DNA of 14,832 nt from Streptosporangiaceae bacterium (GCA_030041195.1 JASHOI010000602.1:1-14832); one strand, 5' to 3'; shown: positions 1 through 7,046, counted from the stretch's first letter. The notes: generated from the sequence alone by a model not told the origin. Translations and numbers: made by a program.

Positions 1-1
1 G

Positions 2-370
2 GAGGCCATGCGCCGGGTCGCGGCGATCGCCGCGCAGATGGTGACCGAGCGGCCGCCGGACCGGCTGGTGCTCGCGGCCACCCGGCTGCTCAGCCGGCCG
101 GATGCGCGGGCCGAACTCGTCGCCGGGCGGCTCGGGATCGGCGAGCGTCAGCTGCGCCGCCGGTGCCAGGCCGGTGTCGGTTACGGCCCGCTGATGCTCA
201 AGCGGGTCCTGCGGTTCCGGCGGTTCGTTTCTCGCGTCGACGCGGGCGGGAGGCTCGACCTGGCCACGATCGCCGCCGAGGCCGGCTACGCCGACCAGGC
301 GCATCTGACCAGGGAAAGCAACCAGCTAGCGGGCCTGACGCCGGCCGCGCTGGCCCGCGCGCGCGGCTAG
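2..370 (+). CDS. AraC-family transcriptional regulator, C-terminal DNA-binding part (5' end outside window)
   Basis: The reading frame is open to the left edge, so the gene is partial. The ATG at 8 sits only 2 nt after GGAGG and would lack the usual N-terminal sensing domain, so it is probably internal. Residues from about 35 to 115 (counted from that ATG) form a typical AraC/XylS double helix-turn-helix. The first HTH is around VAGRLGIGERQLRRR. The second is around TIAAEAGYADQAHLTRE, followed by the family signature LAGLTPAAL. The usual EFRRL segment reads ESNQL here, a mild deviation in the second recognition region. Such proteins bind DNA as transcription factors; the ligand cannot be inferred because the sensor half is missing. 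Its 3' end converges on and overlaps the alkylation-repair gene by 45 bp. Confidence 0.75.
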   Translation, partial: EAMRRVAAIAAQMVTERPPDRLVLAATRLLSRPDARAELVAGRLGIGERQLRRRCQAGVGYGPLMLKRVLRFRRFVSRVDAGGRLDLATIAAEAGYADQAHLTRESNQLAGLTPAALARARG

Positions 371-1081
371 CAGCCGGGCGGCGACCTCGGGCGGCAGCGG
401 CTTGACCGCCTCGCGCAGCGTGACCCCGGATGCCCGGGCCGCGCGCGGCTCCAGCCACGCGGCGACCATCTCGGGCCTGCGCTTTGCCGTGTCGCGCAGG
501 ATCCAGCCGATCGCCTTGCTGATGAAGAACTCCTTCTCCTCGAGCATCTGGTCGGCGTACCTGGTGAACCTGCCGAAGTCGCCCTCGCCGCGGCGCAGCG
601 GCACGAGCAGGGCGAGCATGGCCGAGCGCCGCAGCCAGAAGTCGTCGTCGCCGGCCCAGCGGTCCAGCTCGGCGGTGAGCCCGGGGTGCCGCTCGATCAG
701 CGCGCCCATCACGTTGCTGGCCAGGCCGTCGACCAGGGCCCAGGTGCGCGCGGTGCGCAGCATCCGCTCGATCACCGCGGCGTCGCGTTCCTGCAGCAGG
801 CCGGTGCGGGCGGCCAGCAGCTCGATCGCGGCCATCCGGCACTCGTGCACCGGCCGGGCCCACAGCGCCTCGGTGACCGCGATCAGCTCGGCATGGGTGA
901 GGTCGTGGCTGGTGCGGCACCACGCCCGGACCGTGGCGCGGACCGCCGGAACCGGGGTGCCGGTGAACTCCAGCTCGCTCTTGAGGTAGGCCTTCTCGCT
1001 GGCCGCGCGCTGCGGCGTGCCGTGGCCGCGCAGCGCCGCCTCGATCGCCGCGGCCGCCTCCCGGCCGTCCTGCCTAGCCAA
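326..1081 (-). CDS. DNA alkylation repair protein (AlkD-like HEAT-repeat glycosylase)
   Basis: The protein has 251 residues if it starts at TTG 1081-1079. AlkD-family proteins are HEAT-like helical solenoids that excise N3- and N7-alkylated purines without flipping the base. Family features visible here: the N-terminal block KAYLKSELEFTGTPVPAVR (about residues 30-48); a W-x-x-x-D pair (W114, D118, in TWALVDGL) matching the lesion-facing Trp and catalytic Asp; an Arg in DDFWLRRSAML (R151/R152); and EEKEFFISKAIGWILRD (about 181-197). The frame extends upstream to 1156, but that stretch lies inside the kinase gene and does not resemble the family. The TTG overlaps the kinase stop codon by 8 nt (TTGGCTAG), which suggests translational coupling; no clear Shine-Dalgarno is seen. 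The kinase pairing may be incidental. The family call is firm and the exact start is not. Confidence 0.85.
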   Translation of the reverse strand: MARQDGREAAAAIEAALRGHGTPQRAASEKAYLKSELEFTGTPVPAVRATVRAWCRTSHDLTHAELIAVTEALWARPVHECRMAAIELLAARTGLLQERDAAVIERMLRTARTWALVDGLASNVMGALIERHPGLTAELDRWAGDDDFWLRRSAMLALLVPLRRGEGDFGRFTRYADQMLEEKEFFISKAIGWILRDTAKRRPEMVAAWLEPRAARASGVTLREAVKPLPPEVAARLLAARAGQRGRRQAR

Positions 1082-2645
1082 GCAGCTGGATGTGGCCCTG
1101 GGTGATGACCCCGTTGGCCACGGTGTAGGTGCCCTGGTAGTGCTGGACCGTGCCATCGGTCTGGGTTGCGGCCAGCTTCACTGTCACCACGTCGCCGACC
1201 ACGGACACCACCATGAGCTTGTCCCTGGCGGTGTCGCTGAAGCCGGCAGCGAAGCTGGAATAGGACGAGGCGATGTTCTTGCCGCCGAGCGCCCAGGCCT
1301 TGGCGTAGTCGTGGGCGTTGATCGCCGCGAAGTACTTCCGCACCGTTGCCCTCGGGCCCGCCGCGGCCGCCGGGGCCGAGGTGGCTGGGTGCCCTGTCGC
1401 CGGCGGGCTGGTCGGCGGGTTCCGCACCGAAGACGGCTTGCCATGCAGCAGGGCGACCGCCACGCCGACGGCCGCGAGCAGCACCAGGACGCCGATCACC
1501 AGCGGCCACTTCCGGCCGCGCCGCTGCCCGGGCGTGGTCCTGCCGGGCTGATACGGGGTGGACACCGGGGGAGGGGCCGGCGGCCAGGAGGACGCGGTCT
1601 GCGGCGCCGGGACGGGCGCCGGCGCCGCGGACGCGACCGGCCGGTACAGCGGCTGGCCGCCCCAGGAGATCTCGGAGTCGGGCTGCTGGCCGGCGGCCCA
1701 GGAGGTTCCGGGATCGGGCTGCTGCCCCACGGCCCAGGTGGTCTCGAGACCGGGCTGCGGGCCGGCCGCCTCACCGACCTGGCTGCCCCCGAGGCCGCAG
1801 GCGGCGGTGAGCGCGCGGGCGAAGGCCGCGCAGGACGGGTAGCGGGCGTCCGGCGCCTTGGCCAGCGCCCTCGCCATGACCTGGTCGACCGCTGGCGGCA
1901 GGTCGGGACGCAGGGCCCGCAGCGACGGCGGCGGCGCGGACACCTGTGCCCACATCACCGCGAGGCCTTCGTCGCGCTTGAACGGCGGCTGCCCGGCGAG
2001 CATCTCGAACGCGGTGCAGGCCAGGGCGTAGAGATCGGCGCGGCCGTCGATCGGATGGCCCTCGATCTGCTCCGGTGCCATGTAGTCGAGCGTGCCGAGG
2101 AACTGGCCGGTCAGCGTCAGCGGAGACGACGAGGCCCGCTGCTTGCTGAGGCCGAAGTCGGACAGGTACAAGTGGTCCGGCTGGGCGCTGCCGATCAGCA
2201 TGTTGCCGGGCTTCACGTCGCGGTGCACCAGCCCGCGGGAGTGCGCCTCGTCGAGCGCGGACGCGGCCTGGGCGATGAGACGGGTGGCCCGGGCGGCCGG
2301 CAGCCGGTGCTCGGCCTCCAGCAGCGTGCGCACGTCCTGGCCGTCGACGTAACGCATGGCGATGAACAGGGCGCCGTCCGCCTCGCCCGCGTCGAAGACC
2401 GGGACGATGTTCGGGTGATCGACGGCGGCCGCTGCCCGCATCTCCCTGAGAAACCGCTGCCGGTACGCCGCGTCGCTGGCGAGCTCGGGCGCCAGGATCT
2501 TCAGCGCCACGGGCCGGTTCAGCCTTCTGTCCGATGCCCGGTAGACGACCGCCATCCCGCCGCGGCCGATCTGCTGCTCGATCGTGTAACCAGCTATCTG
2601 CGAGCCCGCCGCGAGCCCGCCCGGAACCGTGGGTAGCTCGCTCAC
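1074..2645 (-). CDS. Membrane-anchored Hanks-type Ser/Thr protein kinase with extracellular C-terminal domain
   Basis: This is a 523-residue PknB-like receptor kinase. The kinase domain spans about residues 20-280: Gly loop G27-x-G29, VALK lysine K49, catalytic H141-R142-D143 with K145 and N148, D163-F164-G165, and A190-P191-E192. All catalytic residues are present, so it should be active. Next come a Pro/Gln-rich juxtamembrane linker with about three 12-residue repeats, a basic stop (QRRGRK, about 374-379), one membrane span (about 381-401), an outer Pro/Thr/Ala linker, and a roughly 90-residue C-terminal domain. That domain (ATVRKYFAAINAHDYAKAW onward) resembles the NTF2-like or SnoaL-like sensor modules of actinobacterial kinases; there are no PASTA repeats. 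GTG 2645 is chosen because GGAGG lies 4 nt upstream; the TTG at 2648 would be almost on top of that site. It is transcribed divergently from the DUF397 gene and probably together with the alkylation-repair gene. Confidence 0.95.
   Translation of the reverse strand: MSELPTVPGGLAAGSQIAGYTIEQQIGRGGMAVVYRASDRRLNRPVALKILAPELASDAAYRQRFLREMRAAAAVDHPNIVPVFDAGEADGALFIAMRYVDGQDVRTLLEAEHRLPAARATRLIAQAASALDEAHSRGLVHRDVKPGNMLIGSAQPDHLYLSDFGLSKQRASSSPLTLTGQFLGTLDYMAPEQIEGHPIDGRADLYALACTAFEMLAGQPPFKRDEGLAVMWAQVSAPPPSLRALRPDLPPAVDQVMARALAKAPDARYPSCAAFARALTAACGLGGSQVGEAAGPQPGLETTWAVGQQPDPGTSWAAGQQPDSEISWGGQPLYRPVASAAPAPVPAPQTASSWPPAPPPVSTPYQPGRTTPGQRRGRKWPLVIGVLVLLAAVGVAVALLHGKPSSVRNPPTSPPATGHPATSAPAAAAGPRATVRKYFAAINAHDYAKAWALGGKNIASSYSSFAAGFSDTARDKLMVVSVVGDVVTVKLAATQTDGTVQHYQGTYTVANGVITQGHIQLLG
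1644..1748 (-). repeat. Three imperfect 12-residue repeats in the kinase juxtamembrane linker
   Basis: Residues about 300-334 of the kinase read as diverged copies: ETTWAVGQQPDP, GTSWAAGQQPDS, then EISWGGQPLY. The first two differ at a few positions and the third is degraded. The 36-bp periodicity is also visible in the DNA. The copies have a conserved Trp and a GQQPD core, lie in a disordered Pro-rich linker, and probably arose by internal duplication. No function is assigned; Ser/Thr in each unit could be autophosphorylation or docking sites (inference). Confidence 0.7.
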
Positions 2646-2649
2646 CAAG

Positions 2650-2654
2650 CCTCC
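2650..2654 (-). promoter_or_regulatory. Ribosome binding site of the membrane kinase (decides the start)
   Basis: On the minus strand GGAGG is followed by CTTG and then GTG (2645-2643). The 4-nt spacing fits the GTG; the in-frame TTG at 2648 would leave only 1 nt. This favours the 523-residue product. Confidence 0.6.
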
Positions 2655-2719
2655 GCAGAGTTCAGCCGCCCGTATGGTGCCCCAGCTAGGATCACCGCTG
2701 TAAGTCGCGGGGACGAAAT

Positions 2720-2733
2720 TAGTATCCGTACTA
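2720..2733. promoter_or_regulatory. Palindrome TAGTA-N4-TACTA in the kinase/DUF397 divergent region
   Basis: Perfect 5-bp arms flank TCCG in an AT-rich island that stands out from its GC-rich surroundings. It lies between the divergent kinase and DUF397 starts. On the plus strand TAGTAT (2720-2725) also fits a TANNNT -10 element, but no convincing -35 is seen. It could be an operator or simply the core of a promoter. Confidence 0.35.
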
Positions 2734-2773
2734 GAGGGTGACTGTCAACCTGGGCAAGAAAGGCAATCGGGAT

Positions 2774-2995
2774 ATGGACCTGACCGGTGCCGTTTGGCGC
2801 AGGCCCTCGCAGGGCAGCGAGGAGGACGGCTCCTGCATCGAGGTCGCGGTCGTGCCCGGCTCCAAGGAGGGCAGCGACCGCGTGATCGCGATGCGGGACG
2901 GCCGGAACCCCGACGGGCCAGCGCTGATCTTCACCCCGGAGGAATGGCGCGCGTTCACCGCCGGCGTCATGGACGGCGAGTTTGACCTGCCGTGA
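2774..2995 (+). CDS. DUF397 domain-containing small protein
   Basis: The protein has 73 residues from ATG 2774. The layout is that of DUF397: an opening LTGAVWRRPSQ, a central GSCIEVAVV (C21), VIAMRDGRNPDGPAL, and a closing FTPEEWRAFTAGVMDGEFD. DUF397 proteins are small actinobacterial proteins usually encoded beside an XRE-family helix-turn-helix regulator; such pairs occur in developmental and antibiotic regulation in Streptomyces. No XRE partner is present in this window, so it is an orphan copy. The ATG is chosen because it begins exactly at the family's N-terminus. A GTG at 2738 would add 12 atypical basic residues, and neither start has a strong Shine-Dalgarno. The domain call is firm; the function is unknown. 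Confidence 0.85.
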   Translation: MDLTGAVWRRPSQGSEEDGSCIEVAVVPGSKEGSDRVIAMRDGRNPDGPALIFTPEEWRAFTAGVMDGEFDLP

Positions 2996-3178
2996 TGGGC
3001 GCCTTCGGACTGCGATGATGGCTCTGCAGCGGTGTGCCGAGCAGCCGCTGGTCACGCTGCTTCTTTACCGTAAGTCAACAATTTGCACTGTCGCCTCTGC
3101 GGCAACTCGCTACTGTTACATCCGCCCGCTCACTCGGGCCGCTGGCTGCCTGTGACCGCAATCTATGGTGGCACGCGA

Positions 3179-3207
3179 AGAGGCCGGTCCCCGCGGGACC
3201 GGCCTCT
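3179..3207 (-). terminator. Strong GC-rich hairpin terminator (13-bp perfect stem)
   Basis: Perfect 13-bp arms (AGAGGCCGGTCCC and its complement) flank a 3-nt CGC loop. It begins 12 nt past the stop of the small minus-strand gene ending at 3219, so it most likely ends that transcript. It could also stop plus-strand read-through from the DUF397 gene, which ends about 180 nt away. There is no U-tract, as is common for actinomycete terminators. The 2996-3178 stretch before it shows no convincing gene. Confidence 0.75.
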
Positions 3208-3218
3208 GCCCTTCTGCG

Positions 3219-3611
3219 CTACGCGGAGATCCGGTCGAGCATCCCGGCGATGAAGATCTTGGTAGCGGGGGATATCGGCGGCGATCCCCCGTCCGCCGCA
3301 AGCGCGCCGGGTGTGGCCCCGCTGGGTGTGGCCCCGCCGGCCGCGGCCCCGCCGGGTGTGGCCCCGCCGGCCGAAACCCCGTCGGCCCCGCCGGGTGCTG
3401 CCGGCGCGTCGGTCCCCGCCAGTTCCCCGCCGCAGTCCTCGTACCGCGTGCCCGCGGTCACCGCGCGCATCGCGACGAGGTGCGGCGCCAGAATCGCCGC
3501 CAGCCGCCGAGCCGTCTCCGGCGTCATCGGCGGTAAGGCGCTGGCTGCCCTGAGGTTGGCCAGGTCGTTTTCTTCGGTGGTGATATCTGCCTGATCGAAT
3601 CCGGAAGTCAC
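3219..3611 (-). CDS. Hypothetical protein with Gly/Ala/Thr/Pro pentapeptide repeats
   Basis: I do not recognise a family. From GTG 3611-3609 the product has 130 residues. It consists of an acidic N-terminus, a short helical segment MTPETARRLAAILAPHLVAM (about residues 29-48), a Cys-containing stretch TRYEDCGGEL, a low-complexity linker of five GATPG-like pentapeptides, and a conserved-looking tail ISPATKIFIAGMLDRISA. There is no signal peptide or membrane span. The GTG follows GGGGG at 6-nt spacing. An in-frame ATG at 3668 would give 149 residues, but it has no ribosome site and its extra codons contain TTA and an AT-rich palindrome, so I treat that stretch as leader. A strong terminator 12 nt after the stop supports a real transcription unit. 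Confidence 0.6.
   Translation of the reverse strand: MTSGFDQADITTEENDLANLRAASALPPMTPETARRLAAILAPHLVAMRAVTAGTRYEDCGGELAGTDAPAAPGGADGVSAGGATPGGAAAGGATPSGATPGALAADGGSPPISPATKIFIAGMLDRISA
3307..3381. repeat. Five tandem 15-bp units inside the hypothetical gene
   Basis: Five contiguous 15-mers are seen: ccgggtgtggccccg, ctgggtgtggccccg, ccggccgcggccccg, ccgggtgtggccccg and ccggccgaaaccccg. On the minus strand they encode GVSAG, GATPG, GAAAG, GATPS and GATPG in frame. The unit length is a multiple of three, so changes in copy number would keep the frame. Confidence 0.85.
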
Positions 3612-3648
3612 GGCGAGCCCCCGTGTCCAGGCCAGCCCCCCGCTGGCG

Positions 3649-3662
3649 ACGTTACTTAACGT
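3649..3662. promoter_or_regulatory. Operator-like palindrome ACGTTA-CT-TAACGT
   Basis: Perfect 6-bp arms are separated by 2 nt, AT-rich within a GC-rich neighbourhood. It lies 38 nt upstream of the preferred GTG start of the hypothetical minus-strand gene, where an operator or promoter element would be expected. If the ATG at 3668 is used, it falls in the first codons instead. Confidence 0.35.
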
Positions 3663-3783
3663 GGTCATCCAATCACGGCAACAAACCTTTCTTCAGGCGG
3701 ATCGGCCAAACCGATGACGCTCTGTATCCACGTGCGTGCTTTACGTCGCCGCAGACCTCGCCTGGCCGGGCGTTCAAGATCAA

Positions 3784-3822
3784 TAGGAGGCTCGCGTGCA
3801 AATAGCGCACGCCAGCCTCCTA
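3784..3822 (-). terminator. Hairpin terminator downstream of the SDR gene
   Basis: The arms TAGGAGGCTCGCGTGC and GCACGCCAGCCTCCTA pair at 15 of 16 positions around a 7-nt loop (AAATAGC). It starts 46 nt past the SDR stop on the minus strand and is followed on that strand by a moderately T-rich run (TTGATCTTG). It separates the kinase/SDR transcript from the hypothetical gene further down the same strand. The rest of 3663-3868 shows no gene. Confidence 0.75.
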
Positions 3823-3868
3823 GATCATTAACGCGGTCTCAAGGGGGCGCCGACGGTCACGGGAACGG

Positions 3869-4663
3869 TCAGGCGCCGTAACGGAACGTGGCCGTGCATC
3901 CGCCGTCGACGGTGACGATGGAACCGGTCATGAAAGACGCGTCGTCAGACGCGAGGAACGTCGCGACGCGGGCCACTTCCTCCGCCTGCGCCTGGCGGCC
4001 GATGGGCTGCAGCGCGGCGTTCGCTTCCCGCCGCGCCTCGGCGGCGGCGCGCTCATCCGGCGGGAGGGATGCCCTGCGGCCGCCCATGTCCGTGTCGATG
4101 TACCCGGGGCAGATCGCGTTGACGCGAAGACCGTCGGGACTGTAGTCGACGGCCAGCTGCCGGGTGAGGTTGACGATGCCGCCCTTGGAGGCGCAGTACG
4201 ACGGCGCCAGCGGCGCGCCGATGATGCCATAGGTGGAGGCGATGTTGATCATTGCGCTCCGCGGGCGCCGCAGGAGGTGGGGGATCGCCGCCCTGGCGCA
4301 GAGGAAGGTCCCGCGCAGGTTGACCGCGATCGTCCGGTCCCAGGCGTCGATGTCGAGCTCATGCAGCCGCCGCGACCCGCCGGAGATGCCGGCGTCGTTG
4401 ACCAGCACGTCGAGTTGTCCGAAGTCGGCGACGGCGCCGTCGACCAGCGCGGCGACCTGGTCGGGATCGGCCACGTCGCATGACCTGAACGTCGCCGTGC
4501 CGCCTGCGGTCAGGATCTCGTCAACGGTTCTCTCGCCGCCATCGACGTTCGTGTCGCCGATCGCGACGGCCGCCCCGGCGGCCGCCATGTCCAGGGCGAT
4601 GGCCCGCCCGATACCCGTCGCCCCGCCGGTCAGGAGCACCACGCGGTCGTTCAGGGACGGCAT
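3869..4663 (-). CDS. Short-chain dehydrogenase/reductase (classical SDR, NAD(P)-dependent)
   Basis: A full-length classical SDR of 264 residues. The Rossmann cofactor motif is T12-G-G-A-T-G-I-G19. Acidic D37 at the end of the second beta strand suggests preference for NAD(H). The VNDAG motif (residues 88-92) is an N-to-D variant of the usual NNAG. N115, S143, Y156 and K160 make up the catalytic tetrad, and PGYIDTDM (187-194) follows. The C-terminus FMTGSIVTVDGG is typical. The enzyme should oxidise or reduce a hydroxyl/keto substrate in the cytoplasm; the substrate cannot be read from sequence. The ATG has AGGAGG 9 nt upstream. It follows the repeat-tailed kinase by 43 nt on the same strand and may share its transcript; the pair is closed by a hairpin terminator downstream. 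Confidence 0.93.
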   Translation of the reverse strand: MPSLNDRVVLLTGGATGIGRAIALDMAAAGAAVAIGDTNVDGGERTVDEILTAGGTATFRSCDVADPDQVAALVDGAVADFGQLDVLVNDAGISGGSRRLHELDIDAWDRTIAVNLRGTFLCARAAIPHLLRRPRSAMINIASTYGIIGAPLAPSYCASKGGIVNLTRQLAVDYSPDGLRVNAICPGYIDTDMGGRRASLPPDERAAAEARREANAALQPIGRQAQAEEVARVATFLASDDASFMTGSIVTVDGGCTATFRYGA

Positions 4664-4706
4664 GAGTCCCCGCCTCCTCGTCGATGTTGCCGGTACCGCG
4701 TGTACC

Positions 4707-7046
4707 TTACGTGCCTGCGCGCTTCTGGTAAGACAGGCTCGCGAGATCTGCGAGTGCTCTCGCTTTCCAGAAGTCGGTGGTCCTTACGTTGTCGCGGCTT
4801 CTGATGGCGTGCACGATCTCCTCCGCCCTGGCCGGGTCTGTGCGCGCGGCCACCATGGCAACCTCAGCCATCCTGGCGGGATCGTGGTGCGCTGCCTGCA
4901 GAGCCTCCGTTACCCGCAGTTCGGCATGGGCGGAATCGGTGCGTACCGCTATCTGGGCCATGACGAGGGCGTGCACATACTCGTCGGTGATGGCGACAGC
5001 GATCCGCTCGGCGCAGGCACCGTCGGTGACCGATACCGCCCAAGCCACCTCGGCCACCGTGTTCTCCCGGTCCGGGAAGCTCCGGGCGATCTGCTCGGCA
5101 CGCGAAGGTTCGGTGCGGGCCGCGGCCAGGGCTATTTCTCCCAGCGCCTCCTCCCGGGCCGAGCTTGAGCTGCCGCTCCTGCGGGCGAACTGCTCGGCCT
5201 TGGAGAGCAAGGGTCTGGCGTGGCCCGGATCGATCCGCGCTTTCGCCGTGATGACCGCGGTCATGGCGAGAGTGCGCGTGTCATCGGACGTGATTCCACC
5301 GGCAAGCTGCTCAGCGTCGGCCAGCAGTTGCTCGGGGGAGGCGGGATCGACCCGGCTCGCCGTCATCCGGGGCGGCGCTGGCCTGCCGGGTTCCGGCACA
5401 CCCGGGGCGGTGATGGTGCTCTGGTCCTCGGTGCCGGACGCTGGCCGGCGCGTCTGGAGTGAGCCGGTGCCGCTCATCGCGACCGCGACCTCGGACAGCG
5501 CCCGCGCCGCCCACAGCCTTGCCGAGTCCTGGGGCCGAGGCGCCGCGGCCGTCGGCACCGTGTGCGGGGCTTCTCTGGGCCTTTGCCACCGCCGGGGACG
5601 GGCTCGGCTGGCCGACTCCGCTGCCGAGCGGATCGCCTGCACCGGCAGCCGCGTGATGGTGCGCGCCATCTGCTCGGCCCGGGCAGGGTCGGAGCGAGCC
5701 GCCACCATGGCGGCGCGTGCCACCGCCAGGGCCTGCACTGCCGGATCGGGATCTATATGAGCGATCCGATCGGCACGAGCCGGGTCGGTGCTGGCCACGG
5801 CCTCGGCGAGGCTGGCGATGACGTTGCCGATGGTCCCCGGTTCCTCGCGGACCATGGACTGGATGATGTCCTCGATCTCATCCAGCATCGGCGCGGCGAA
5901 GTCCGCCTCAGCGCCTGCGAGCACCGTGCCAAGCTCGACGGCGGCCTGCCCGGCCAGGTGCCTCAGCAGCTGTCGGCTACTCGGGGGCGGCGTCCCGCCC
6001 CGGTGCATGGTGGGGCGCAGCGCGTCGTCCAGCAACCGCGCGGCGTGATCGGCATCGAAGCGGCTCACCGCCGCCGCAACGTGCACATGAGCCTCGGCCC
6101 GAGCGTATGCGTCTGGGATTCCGCGAGCGGCCCGCTCCGCCTCCAGCAGCCGTGCGTCATGCCGCAGGCCGCCATGAGCCACCTCTGTGGGTTCCGGGCG
6201 CGGGTACCTCGAGATCATTTCGTGGATTTCCGGGGGCAGCCACTCGGTGACCGAGGCGTGCGCGCCCAGACGTTCCAGGATCTCCCGGGGTGTAGGACGG
6301 TCGGCGGGCTCTTTGGCCAGGCACTGTGCTACCAGCTCGCGGATCTCTGGGTCCAGGCCGTCAAGGGCAGGTTCGTCATTCACGATCCGGTTCATGATGA
6401 TCGCGTCTTGCGGTTCCGCACCGAACGGGCTGATCCCGGCCGCGACCGCCAGCACTACACCCAGCGCAAAGACGTCACAGGCCTCGGTGGCCTGCTTTCC
6501 GGTCAGGACTTCGGGAGCCATGAAACGCGGTGTTCCAGGCTGTGTGGTGTGGGCAGAGGCGTCGACGGCACGCGCGATGCCAAAATCAATGACCCGAGGC
6601 CCGTCGTAGGTCAGCAAGATGTTCGATGGTTTGAGGTCTCGGTGAATAACTCCGGCGTGGTGAATGGCTGCCAGGGCTTCGGCCAGCCCGGCACCCAGCA
6701 CCTTCACCGTGTCGGGCGGGAGGGCATGGTGCTCAGCCAGAACCTGCTTAAGGGATGGACCGGGAACATAGGCCGTCACCATCCATGGCCGAGCCGCGTC
6801 CGGGTCGGCCTCAACTACTTGTGCGGTGTGGAATCCGCCAACGCTGTGGCAAGCCTCGATCTCCTGGCGGAAACGCCGGCGGAAGTTGTCATCGCTGATG
6901 AAGACGGGGTTCATCAGTTTGACGGCGACCAGCCGATTGCCTGGTGAGAGCCCAAGAAACACTTCACCCATCGCGCCGGCCCCAAGCCGGCGCACCAGGC
7001 GGTAGCGCCCGATCGGGGGGAGGTCGCCTGACCTCAGGGGTTCCAT
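4707..7046 (-). CDS. Soluble Ser/Thr protein kinase with long alpha-helical repeat C-terminus
   Basis: The protein has 779 residues. The N-terminal Hanks kinase domain (about 14-262) is complete: G22-A-G24 Gly loop, K43 (VAVK), H135-R136-D137 with K139 and N142, D154-F155-G156, A177-P178-E179. From about residue 300 to the end there are repeated helical units of roughly 30 residues with the core DPARAExIAxxI followed by an Ala-rich helix. Clear copies include SDPARAEQMARTI, TEPSRAEQIARSF, TDGACAERIAVAI and TDPARAEEIVHAI. A Pro/Ser/Thr-rich stretch (about 490-560) interrupts the array. There is no signal peptide or membrane span, so the kinase should be cytosolic, with the array acting as a TPR-like docking or sensing scaffold (inference). 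The ATG lacks a clear ribosome site, but no alternative start precedes the kinase fold. It lies divergent to the GTPase/GAP1 operon and upstream of the SDR gene. Confidence 0.93.
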   Translation of the reverse strand: MEPLRSGDLPPIGRYRLVRRLGAGAMGEVFLGLSPGNRLVAVKLMNPVFISDDNFRRRFRQEIEACHSVGGFHTAQVVEADPDAARPWMVTAYVPGPSLKQVLAEHHALPPDTVKVLGAGLAEALAAIHHAGVIHRDLKPSNILLTYDGPRVIDFGIARAVDASAHTTQPGTPRFMAPEVLTGKQATEACDVFALGVVLAVAAGISPFGAEPQDAIIMNRIVNDEPALDGLDPEIRELVAQCLAKEPADRPTPREILERLGAHASVTEWLPPEIHEMISRYPRPEPTEVAHGGLRHDARLLEAERAARGIPDAYARAEAHVHVAAAVSRFDADHAARLLDDALRPTMHRGGTPPPSSRQLLRHLAGQAAVELGTVLAGAEADFAAPMLDEIEDIIQSMVREEPGTIGNVIASLAEAVASTDPARADRIAHIDPDPAVQALAVARAAMVAARSDPARAEQMARTITRLPVQAIRSAAESASRARPRRWQRPREAPHTVPTAAAPRPQDSARLWAARALSEVAVAMSGTGSLQTRRPASGTEDQSTITAPGVPEPGRPAPPRMTASRVDPASPEQLLADAEQLAGGITSDDTRTLAMTAVITAKARIDPGHARPLLSKAEQFARRSGSSSSAREEALGEIALAAARTEPSRAEQIARSFPDRENTVAEVAWAVSVTDGACAERIAVAITDEYVHALVMAQIAVRTDSAHAELRVTEALQAAHHDPARMAEVAMVAARTDPARAEEIVHAIRSRDNVRTTDFWKARALADLASLSYQKRAGT

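Noticed and set aside
1017..2636. Long plus-strand reading frame opposite the receptor kinase
   Set aside because: It is antisense to an intact kinase with all catalytic motifs. Its translation is Arg/Gly-rich without recognisable domains, as expected from GC-rich codon shadowing.
3307..3381. Tandem repeat considered as a CRISPR or integrase-type repeat
   Set aside because: 15-bp units lie directly end to end with no unique spacers and are in frame with a coding sequence.
3034..3594. Plus-strand frame across 3034-3594
   Set aside because: Pro/Ala/Arg-rich translation running through a perfect terminator hairpin and antisense to the better-supported minus-strand gene.
5562..6947. 461-codon plus-strand frame opposite the second kinase
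   Set aside because: Shadow of the kinase coding strand; no domain or start signal.
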